DNA of 64,000 nt, taken from Rhizomicrobium sp. (lineage in GTDB: Bacteria > Pseudomonadota > Alphaproteobacteria > Micropepsales > Micropepsaceae). Of this stretch, positions 58,237 through 64,000 are shown piece after piece; within the stretch, counting starts at the first letter, position 1, and each line of letters opens with the position of its first letter. The stretch lies in NCBI GenBank assembly GCA_037200385.1, contig JBBCGL010000001.1, positions 1,922,001 through 1,986,000 on the forward strand, written 5' to 3'. The translations under genes and the position numbers were made by a program. The notes beneath the pieces are model-generated. The model worked only from the letters and a program-made list of their open reading frames with translations. It did no database searches and was not told the origin of the DNA.

Positions 58237-59163
58237 CTACTTGCTCGCGCCTTCCAGCGTCTTCGGATCGATCGCGTGCACCGTGCCGCAGAACTCGCAG
58301 CGGGCGCGGATCATGCCATCGGGATCGGCGAGGCCGTCGCGGTCCTTGGGGCTGTAGGACTTCAGCACGGCGGAAATCCGGCTGGTGTCGCAGCCGCAGC
58401 GGAATTCGACCGGCTGGAAGGGCTGCACCCGCGTCTCGTCCTCGTGGAACAGCCGCCACAGCAACTGCTCGGCCGGAAGCTCGGTGTCGAGCAGTTCGAG
58501 ATCCTCGACCGAAGCGAGGAACATCGACAGGCGCTCCCAATCGTCGTCGGCGCCCAGGCCGTCCGGCGTCGCCTGCAGCATGATGCCGCCCGCGCGCCAG
58601 GTCGGCTCCGGCCTGCCCGCGACGAACAGCGGCCCGGCCGCGAGACGCAACACGGTCGGCAATTGCTCCGACTGCGCGAAATAGGTTTCGGCGGAAGCGG
58701 CGACGCCGGCGGGATTGAGCTCGACGATGCCCTGATAGGTCTTGCCGCCGCGCCGCGGCTCGATGGTGATCGCCATCGAGCCGTCGCCGGCCAGCGCCTC
58801 GAACGCCACCGGCGCCGGCAGGTCGGCGAAGCGCTGGGCATCGAGCCGGCCATAGCCGCGCAAGCCGATCGGCACGTCGCCATCGGCGCCGTAGTAGTCG
58901 GCGGTGATCAGGTCGAGCGGGCCGTCGCTCTTGGTCTGCACCGTCAGGCGGCCGTCGAGCTTGAGCGCGGTGCCGAGGATCGCCGCCAGCGCGAGCGCTT
59001 CGCCGGTGGCGCGCGCCGCAGGCTCCGGCAGGGCATGCGCCGACAGCGCACGGGTCGCGGTGGCGTCGAGCCGCACGAAGCGGCCGCGCAGGCCGACTTC
59101 CGGCAGGTCGAACGGCAGGACGAAGTCGGCCGCAGGGGCGTGGCGATAGGGTTTTTCGGGCAT
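58237..59163 (-). CDS. hslO: Hsp33 family redox-regulated chaperone
   Basis: This 308-residue protein is Hsp33, a holdase that becomes active on oxidation. The C-terminal zinc site is complete: C256-x-C258 (FRCGCDTSR) and C289-x2-C292 (ARCEFCGTV), which form the redox switch. The N-terminal domain begins FVLPFDLPEVGLRGRFVRLDATATR and carries the CORE features of the alphaproteobacterial form. In several relatives hslO follows argF directly; here about 3.5 kb with the HscC and GIY-YIG genes separates them. ATG 59163 is preceded by a fair ribosome site. Its role: protect proteins during oxidative heat stress. Confidence 0.95.
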   Translation of the reverse strand: MPEKPYRHAPAADFVLPFDLPEVGLRGRFVRLDATATRALSAHALPEPAARATGEALALAAILGTALKLDGRLTVQTKSDGPLDLITADYYGADGDVPIGLRGYGRLDAQRFADLPAPVAFEALAGDGSMAITIEPRRGGKTYQGIVELNPAGVAASAETYFAQSEQLPTVLRLAAGPLFVAGRPEPTWRAGGIMLQATPDGLGADDDWERLSMFLASVEDLELLDTELPAEQLLWRLFHEDETRVQPFQPVEFRCGCDTSRISAVLKSYSPKDRDGLADPDGMIRARCEFCGTVHAIDPKTLEGASK

Positions 59164-59206
59164 GGGGTGGTTATATGGGGCACCCCCGGCCGCTTTTCAA
59201 TCGCGG

Positions 59207-60229
59207 CTAGCGACGGCGCGCGGCGCCGAAGAGATAGCGAAAGCCCAGCATCGCCGCGACGCCGATGCCGATGGGCCCGCCGCCGACGAGAAAGCCGAGG
59301 CCGGCGCCGACAATCGGTATGGCGATCAGCACCATCAGCGCGATGCGCGCCGCGCGACCCAGGACGGCGTCGCGGCGCAGGACGCGCTCGATCCGCGCCA
59401 CCGCCGCGGGCCGGCCGCGGTCGCCCAGCCATTTGGCGTAATAGGCGAATTCCGCCGCGCGCGCCTTGAGTTCCGCCGTCGTCGCCTGCGCGACGTTGAA
59501 CCAAGCGGGCTTGCCGGCGACGATCGCGGCGACGCGCCGCGTGCGGCGCCGCGCGATCCACCTGTGCCACCAGCGGTCCGGCTCGCCGCGCCGCTTGCGT
59601 CCGCCGATCCCTCCCGCCAGGGCGGCGATGTTGCGATACCAGAGTTCCGCCTCCAGCTTGGCGCTCGCCGCATTGCGCGCGCGCGAGAGGCGGTCCGAGG
59701 CCTTGGGGAACACATCCCAGCCGACCCGCTGCATGGCGGCGATGAACGCGCCGCCCGCGATCGCGGGATCGGCCGTCATCGCCGCCAGGATGCGCTCAGC
59801 GAGATATTCGCGCGCCCCGAAGGTGAAGGCGCCGTTGGCGAGGCCCCGGTCGTTGACCTCGAAGGCATCGGCATAGCGCCGGTCGCGCAGTGCGGCGTCC
59901 ATCGCATGCACCAGCAGCGTGGCCTCGTCGGGCTCTGGCGGTGCGGCCGGCGCAGGCACGGGCGTGGGACGCGGCTGCGGGACGGGCACGGCCGGCGGCG
60001 TCGCGGGCGTCTCCGCGATCTCTTCCGCGACGGCGGCGGCGTCCTCCTGCGCCGTCAGAACCGCCACCGCGCCGCGCTCGGCATGGTGCAGCGCGCCCTC
60101 GAAGGCGCGGCGCAAGGTCTGGAACGACCGCGCGTCCGGATCGGGGCCCAGCGCGCGCAGCTTCTGCGCATAGGCGCGGCGGATCGCCTTGGCGTCCGTC
60201 GTCGGCGCGATCCCCAGCGTCTTCCACAT
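59207..60229 (-). CDS. J-domain-like HscC partner, HPD motif absent
   Basis: This 340-residue protein begins WKTLGIAPTTDAKAIRRAYAQKLRALGPDPDARSFQTLRRAFEGAL, the J-domain helices II and III, but the essential His-Pro-Asp is replaced by GPDPD. In E. coli the HscC partners DjlB and DjlC likewise begin with an atypical J-domain and carry a C-terminal membrane region. Here residues about 300-335 form two hydrophobic helices (ALMVLIAIPIVGAGLGFLVGGG). A Pro-rich linker lies at 75-100. It starts two bases after the hscC stop, on the same strand, so a functional pair is likely. How it would stimulate an Hsp70 without HPD is unclear. Confidence 0.8.
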   Translation of the reverse strand: MWKTLGIAPTTDAKAIRRAYAQKLRALGPDPDARSFQTLRRAFEGALHHAERGAVAVLTAQEDAAAVAEEIAETPATPPAVPVPQPRPTPVPAPAAPPEPDEATLLVHAMDAALRDRRYADAFEVNDRGLANGAFTFGAREYLAERILAAMTADPAIAGGAFIAAMQRVGWDVFPKASDRLSRARNAASAKLEAELWYRNIAALAGGIGGRKRRGEPDRWWHRWIARRRTRRVAAIVAGKPAWFNVAQATTAELKARAAEFAYYAKWLGDRGRPAAVARIERVLRRDAVLGRAARIALMVLIAIPIVGAGLGFLVGGGPIGIGVAAMLGFRYLFGAARRR

Positions 60230-60231
60230 GG

Positions 60232-61941
60232 TCAGCGCAGCGCGTTGGTGTCGACCATGTCGAGCTGCTTGTCGAGGGCCGCGCGCGCCGCCGCGATGGC
60301 GTCGAGGTCCTGGCTCTCGATCACCATGGAGAAGGCATCGAGCCACTGGCCCACCGCCAAACGGACGTCGCCCAGCGATTCCTGGAAGATGCGCTCGGCC
60401 CGCGCGACGACCGCGACGTTCTGCGCCTCGTCGCGCGGATGCACTTTGAGCCTGGCCAGACCCGCCAGCCGCGTCGCGATCTCCTCGCGCGTGAGCACGC
60501 CCGGATTGCCCTCGATCAGCAGGTTGGCGCGCGCCCCGTTGCTGAGCACCGTCACGTCGACGTCGAGCAGGCCGCTGGAGTCGTAGGAGAAGCGCACTTC
60601 GAGCCGCTCCTTGCCCGCCGGCGCGCGCGGCACGTAGCACAGGAGCTCGCCGAGCCGGACATTGTCGCGCACGAAGCGCGCCTCGCCCTGATAAATCGGC
60701 ACCAGCACGCGATCCTGGTTGTCGCTCAGCGTGCTCAGGACATGCGAGCGGCTGGCGGGGATCATCGTGTTGCGCTCGATGATGGGCAGGAACAGGCCCT
60801 GCAGCAGGGCGCCGTTCTCGGTCCGGTTGGAGATCTCGACGCCCAGCGTGAACGGTGCGACGTCGGTGAGGACATGCTCCTCGAGGCCTTTGCCGCCCGC
60901 CAGCAGGCCGGCGCGCACCGCGGCGCCGCGCGCCACCACCTCGTCGGGATTGATGTGCGAGACCGGCAGCTGGCGGAACAGCCGCGCCACCAGCTTGCGG
61001 AACAGCGGCATGCGGGTCGCGCCGCCGGCGAAGACGATGCGGTCGATCTTGTCCGGCGCGATGCGCGCGTCGCGCAGCGCACGCTCCAGCGGCTGGCGCA
61101 CCTTGGCCAGCAGCGGCTCGCCGAGCCGGTCGAAGGCGTCGCGGGTCAGCGTCCAGCTGACGGGCTTGCCCTCATAGTTGAGGGTGAGGGTCGCCTCCTC
61201 CTTCTCGCTCAGCAGGCGCTTGGCGAGCTCGGCCTGGCGGCGCAGCGTCGCGTGCACCGCGAGGCCTTCGGCGAGCGGCGGGATGCCCGCGGCCTTGCCG
61301 GCCTCGGCCAGGAAGGCGGCGACGATGGCGTCGGTGAAATCCTCGCCGCCCAGCCAGATGTCGCCGGCGGTCGCCTTGACCTCCATGATGCCTTCGAAGG
61401 AATGCAGCAGCGAGATGTCGAGCGTGCCGCCGCCCAGGTCGATCACCAGCACGGTGCTCTCGTCCTCGCCGAGCGTGAAGCCGTAGGCGAGCGCCGCGGC
61501 GGTCGGCTCGGTGAGGAGGCGGTCGACTTTCAGGCCGGCGAGCTGCGCCGCCGCCTTGGTCGCCTTGCGCTGGGCGTCGTTGAAATAGGCGGGGACGGTG
61601 ACGACGGCCTCGGTGACGGGTTCGCCGAGGAAGGCCTCGGCATCGGATTTGAGGGCGCGCAGCACCAGGGCCGAAAGCTCGTCGGCACGATAGGTCTTCT
61701 TGCCGACGGGGATGGCGCGGTCGGTGCCCATGTAGCGCTTGAAGAACGCGGCGGCGGAGCCGGGATGGCTGACCATGCGGTCGCGCGCCGGCTGGCCGAC
61801 GAGGATGTTGCCGCCGTCGTCGGCCGCGACGACGGATGGGGTCAGGTATTGCCCGAGCGCATTGGGGATGAGGGTTGCTTCACCCTCCCGCCAGACGCCG
61901 ATCAGGCTGTTGGTGGTGCCGAGGTCTATGCCGACGATCAT
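60232..61941 (-). CDS. hscC: HscC-like Hsp70 chaperone
   Basis: This 569-residue protein is an Hsp70 of the HscC type, shorter than DnaK (about 640) and lacking most of the lid tail. It starts IVGIDLGTTNSLIGVWREGEATLIPNALGQYLTPSVV, has the phosphate loops VIDLGGGTLDISLL and VFAGGATRMPLFR, and the substrate domain with VEISNRTENGALLQGLFLPIIERNTMIPASR. HscC works with atypical J-proteins DjlB/DjlC; the next gene encodes such a partner. The clients are unknown. The neighbouring GIY-YIG element lies just upstream, so its promoter region may be disrupted by the insertion. Confidence 0.93.
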   Translation of the reverse strand: MIVGIDLGTTNSLIGVWREGEATLIPNALGQYLTPSVVAADDGGNILVGQPARDRMVSHPGSAAAFFKRYMGTDRAIPVGKKTYRADELSALVLRALKSDAEAFLGEPVTEAVVTVPAYFNDAQRKATKAAAQLAGLKVDRLLTEPTAAALAYGFTLGEDESTVLVIDLGGGTLDISLLHSFEGIMEVKATAGDIWLGGEDFTDAIVAAFLAEAGKAAGIPPLAEGLAVHATLRRQAELAKRLLSEKEEATLTLNYEGKPVSWTLTRDAFDRLGEPLLAKVRQPLERALRDARIAPDKIDRIVFAGGATRMPLFRKLVARLFRQLPVSHINPDEVVARGAAVRAGLLAGGKGLEEHVLTDVAPFTLGVEISNRTENGALLQGLFLPIIERNTMIPASRSHVLSTLSDNQDRVLVPIYQGEARFVRDNVRLGELLCYVPRAPAGKERLEVRFSYDSSGLLDVDVTVLSNGARANLLIEGNPGVLTREEIATRLAGLARLKVHPRDEAQNVAVVARAERIFQESLGDVRLAVGQWLDAFSMVIESQDLDAIAAARAALDKQLDMVDTNALR

Positions 61942-62099
61942 GATGGTCGCGAGGATGGCACGGAATGCGAGCGGGCGAAAACCTGCGATTGGTCACAGGA
62001 TTGCGACGGCGTCGTGCGCCAACAGGCTCTCGGTCACTTTTTGAGTTCAAAGGCGATGCAGGTATATTTTCCGAGCGGGGCTACCCCTCCACCTCAAAT

Positions 62100-62135
62100 T
62101 GTCATGGCCCGCGAATGCGGGCCACCCAGGTGACG
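62100..62135 (+). repeat. Family C palindrome, left flank of GIY-YIG gene
   Basis: This 36-base repeat is perfectly inverted at 62486-62521. It contains an internal hairpin, GGCCCGC-GAAT-GCGGGCC. It also holds an in-frame ATG (62115) and AGGTGA (62128-62133), eight bases before the GTG start of the GIY-YIG gene, so the repeat could supply its translation signals. Confidence 0.9.
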
Positions 62136-62141
62136 GCCGCT

Positions 62142-62432
62142 GTGTCGAAGACTTACTACGTCTATATTCTTGCGAGTAAGCGTAACGGCACGCTCTATAT
62201 CGGCGTCACCAACGATCTTGCTCGGCGCGTTTGGGAACATAAGCAGGGCTTGGTCGAAGGGTTTACGAAGAAGCATCACGTGACGACGTTGGTCTACTAT
62301 GAGGTCTTCGATGACATCGGCTTCGCTATCGCACGCGAGACGCGATTGAAGAAATACAAACGCGAATGGAAGATCAATTTGATCCAGGTACGGAATGTCG
62401 AATGGGAGGATTTATATGAGACGCTGTCCTGA
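62142..62432 (+). CDS. GIY-YIG nuclease family protein between inverted repeats
   Basis: This 96-residue protein is a minimal GIY-YIG nuclease of the COG2827 type. It reads VYIL (7-10) and LYIG (18-21), with the catalytic Arg28/29 and His33 in ARRVWEHKQG and the metal-binding Glu66 in ARETRLKKYKREWK. It would cut DNA with one divalent metal ion, target unknown. GTG 62142 is favoured, with AGGTGA eight bases before it; ATG 62115 within the repeat adds nine residues. It is flanked by perfect 36-base inverted repeats and inserted between hscC and argF. Such single-domain GIY-YIG proteins are frequent in bacteria with no known role. Confidence 0.9.
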   Translation: MSKTYYVYILASKRNGTLYIGVTNDLARRVWEHKQGLVEGFTKKHHVTTLVYYEVFDDIGFAIARETRLKKYKREWKINLIQVRNVEWEDLYETLS

Positions 62433-62627
62433 TCCTTGATGCTGGGCCAACCAGTTGGTGATCAATTCCTTCGACAGCTCGGCGGCGTCACCTGGGTGGC
62501 CCGCATTCGCGGGCCATGACACCGAAGGATTGGGGCTCGGAGCTCGAATTTTCATTGCCGTCGCTTTCCAGCACGCCGTTTCAGGCCGCGATAGGGCTTT
62601 CGGTCGATTGGCCGACACCCGATTTTG
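62433..62627. other. Gap between GIY-YIG gene and argF, with right repeat
   Basis: This 195-base gap holds the right inverted repeat (62486-62521). The remaining sequence shows no tRNA and no strong hairpin apart from the repeat. A minus-strand frame (ending AAELSKELITNWLAQHQ) is protein-like for about 20 residues, which might be a relic of a lost gene, but has no start signal. Confidence 0.4.
62486..62521 (-). repeat. Family C palindrome, right flank of GIY-YIG gene
   Basis: The inverse of 62100-62135 with all 36 bases complementary, 53 bases after the GIY-YIG stop. The complete identity of the two copies indicates that they arose together or are kept identical by conversion. Confidence 0.9.
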
Positions 62628-63578
62628 CTACCCCAGCGCCCACACCAGCACGGCCTTCTGCGCGTGCAGGCGGTTCTCCGCTTCGTCGAACACGACCGAG
62701 TGCGGGCCGTCCAGGACCTCGTCCGTCACCTCTTCGCCGCGATGCGCCGGCAGGCAGTGCATGAAGATCGCGTCCTTCGCGGCATGTGCCATCAGCCGCT
62801 CGTTCGCCTGATAGGGCTTGAGCAGGTTGTGGCGCTGGCGCGTCGTGTCCTCGTCGCCCATCGAGACCCAGGTGTCGGCGATCACGCAGTCCGCGCCGTC
62901 CAGCGCCGCCTCGGGGTCGCTCATGAACTGCACCTTGGCGCCGGCGGCCTCGGCCCATTGGCGCAGGCTCTCGCGCGGCGCCAGCTCTTTCGGCGTCGCG
63001 ATGCGGAAGGTGAAGCCCAGCGTCGCCGCGGCATGCACCCAGCTCGCCTGGACGTTGTTGGAGTCGCCGGTCCACGCGATCGTGCGGCCCTGGATCGGAC
63101 CGCGATGCTCCTCGAAGGTCATGATGTCGGCGAGCACCTGGCAGGGATGGCTGAGCTTGGTCATGCCGTTGATCACCGGCACGGTCGAGTTGTCGGCCAG
63201 CTCGTGCAGCATGTCCTGGTCGAGGGTGCGGATCATCACCGCGTCGACATAGCGCGACAGCACGCGCGCCGTGTCGGCCATGGTCTCGCCGCGGCCGAGC
63301 TGCATCTCGGCGCCGGTCAGCATGAGCGTCTTGCCGCCGAGCTGCTGCATGCCGACATCGAAGGAGATGCGGGTGCGGGTGGACGGCTTGTCGAAGATCA
63401 GCGCCAGCATCCGGCCGGCGAGCGGACGGTCGGCATCCTCCACGCCCTTGGGCAGATGGGCGCGCGCGTCCTTGCGCCGGCGGGCGTCGGCGATCAGCGC
63501 CGTCAGCGTCGCGGCGTCGAAATCGCTGAGGTCGAGGAAATGCTTCACCGTCCCGACCCGTCCCGTTGGCGCGTTCAT
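62628..63578 (-). CDS. argF: Ornithine carbamoyltransferase
   Basis: This 316-residue protein is ArgF, which makes citrulline from ornithine and carbamoyl phosphate. The carbamoyl phosphate loop STRTR is at residues 66-70 ([13 protein letters not shown]), the ornithine site includes DTWVSMGDE, and the [11 protein letters not shown] motif near the C-terminus carries the active-site Cys. It overlaps the argD stop by four bases (ATGA). The last residues run up to the gap with the repeat, where in related genomes hslO would follow. The enzyme has the normal length for this family. Confidence 0.97.
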   Translation of the reverse strand: MNAPTGRVGTVKHFLDLSDFDAATLTALIADARRRKDARAHLPKGVEDADRPLAGRMLALIFDKPSTRTRISFDVGMQQLGGKTLMLTGAEMQLGRGETMADTARVLSRYVDAVMIRTLDQDMLHELADNSTVPVINGMTKLSHPCQVLADIMTFEEHRGPIQGRTIAWTGDSNNVQASWVHAAATLGFTFRIATPKELAPRESLRQWAEAAGAKVQFMSDPEAALDGADCVIADTWVSMGDEDTTRQRHNLLKPYQANERLMAHAAKDAIFMHCLPAHRGEEVTDEVLDGPHSVVFDEAENRLHAQKAVLVWALG

Positions 63579-64000
63579 GCCGCCACCGTCCTGGCCTGGG
63601 CCTCGAAATCCGCCGCGGCGGCCGAGAGCAGCGCGACGCCCTCGCGCACCTGTTCCTCGCCGATGACCAGCGGCGGCAACAGGCGCACGACGTTTTCGCC
63701 CGCGCCGACGATCAGCAGGCCGTGCTTGCGCGCGGCGGCGACGAACTCGACATTGGAGACGCGCAGCTTGAGGCCAAGCATCAGGCCCTCGCCGCGCAAC
63801 TCCTCGAACACCGTGGGATGTTCGGCGATCAGGCCGGAGAGCCGCTGGCGCATATAACCGCCGACCTGCTGCACATGCTCGAGGAAGCCGGGCTCCAGCA
63901 CCATATCGACCGCTTCGTTGCCGACCGCCATGCCCAGCGGATTGCCGCCATAGGTCGAGCCATGCGTGCCGGCCGTCATGCCCTTGGCGGCTTCGGCGGT
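63575..64000 (-). CDS. argD: Acetylornithine aminotransferase (5' end beyond window)
   Basis: The visible 141 residues are the C-terminal part of a class III aminotransferase, matching ArgD, which transfers an amino group to N-acetylglutamate semialdehyde. [26 protein letters not shown] and [12 protein letters not shown] are typical of the ArgD/AstC group, and the end ([19 protein letters not shown]) is also conserved. The PLP lysine lies before this segment and is outside the window. The stop overlaps argF by four bases, so argD-argF form an operon. Some ArgD enzymes also act in lysine synthesis. Confidence 0.92.
   Translation of the reverse strand, partial: TAEAAKGMTAGTHGSTYGGNPLGMAVGNEAVDMVLEPGFLEHVQQVGGYMRQRLSGLIAEHPTVFEELRGEGLMLGLKLRVSNVEFVAAARKHGLLIVGAGENVVRLLPPLVIGEEQVREGVALLSAAAADFEAQARTVAA

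Noticed and set aside
59890-62133. 747-codon plus-strand frame over hscC
   Set aside because: Antisense shadow of the Hsp70 gene; no recognisable domain.
62412-62618. 68-codon minus-strand frame between the GIY-YIG gene and argF
   Set aside because: It runs through the palindrome; only about 20 residues look protein-like, with no start signal, so I list it as a gap and not as a gene.

Overview
The window looks like a stretch of chromosome from a GC-rich alphaproteobacterium. The gene content points that way (prkA-yeaH-spoVR, argD-argF with hslO, apaG and metZ nearby, and many acyl-CoA and SDR enzymes), as do promoter motifs of the alphaproteobacterial EcfG general-stress type (GGAAC-N16/17-CGTT). 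A genus cannot be named from sequence alone. I see no rRNA, tRNA, CRISPR array, complete insertion sequence or integrated phage.

Layout. 0-4.1 kb: a cut acyl-CoA dehydrogenase; a tightly overlapping operon of chorismate mutase, Asp/Asn hydroxylase-like and sulfotransferase-like genes; an SDR plus phytanoyl-CoA dioxygenase pair. 4.1-7.1 kb: a four-gene cytochrome bd operon, cydP-cydA-cydB-cydX, including two very small subunits. 7.1-17.6 kb: redox and lipid enzymes (Baeyer-Villiger-type monooxygenase, nitroreductase, two SDRs, a 2OG-Fe(II) oxygenase, acyl-CoA dehydrogenase), a Tat-exported double retropepsin, a methyltransferase and the 5' stub of a lost SDR. 17.8-19.4 kb: a solitary contractile-tail sheath gene with no other phage genes nearby. 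19.4-22.2 kb: an epimerase-like gene, an aldo/keto reductase and a divergent TetR regulator with two candidate operators. 22.3-28.4 kb: a DUF2182-like membrane protein, a three-gene ABC exporter, a lipoprotein hydrolase, an Fe-S-type uracil-DNA glycosylase and a vapBC toxin-antitoxin pair with a long palindromic operator. 28.4-31.4 kb: an acyl-CoA dehydrogenase and three tandem PAS_5-like genes. 31.4-40.7 kb: a luciferase-like oxidoreductase, a nucleoside transporter, pnuC-nadR (NAD salvage), an acyltransferase, an MFE-2-like SDR, a K+/H+ antiporter and a glyoxalase-fold protein. 41.5-46.9 kb: the prkA-yeaH-spoVR stress operon, interrupted by a GIY-YIG nuclease gene and repeats. 47.3-52.6 kb: GNAT, sulfatase, a TerB-SixA-phosphotransferase operon and metZ. 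52.6-64 kb: OsmC, apaG, folE, argE, HAD, hslO, an HscC chaperone with a J-like partner, a second GIY-YIG gene, argF and a cut argD.

The most unusual signal concerns repeats. Three families of dispersed palindromes occur (A about 130 bp, B about 41 bp, C 36 bp). Both GIY-YIG nuclease genes sit between inverted copies of one of them. In the second case the flanks are perfect 36-bp inverted repeats, and the left copy supplies a possible ribosome-binding site. This resembles a non-transposase repeat-plus-nuclease mobile unit, but the idea is an inference from two loci.
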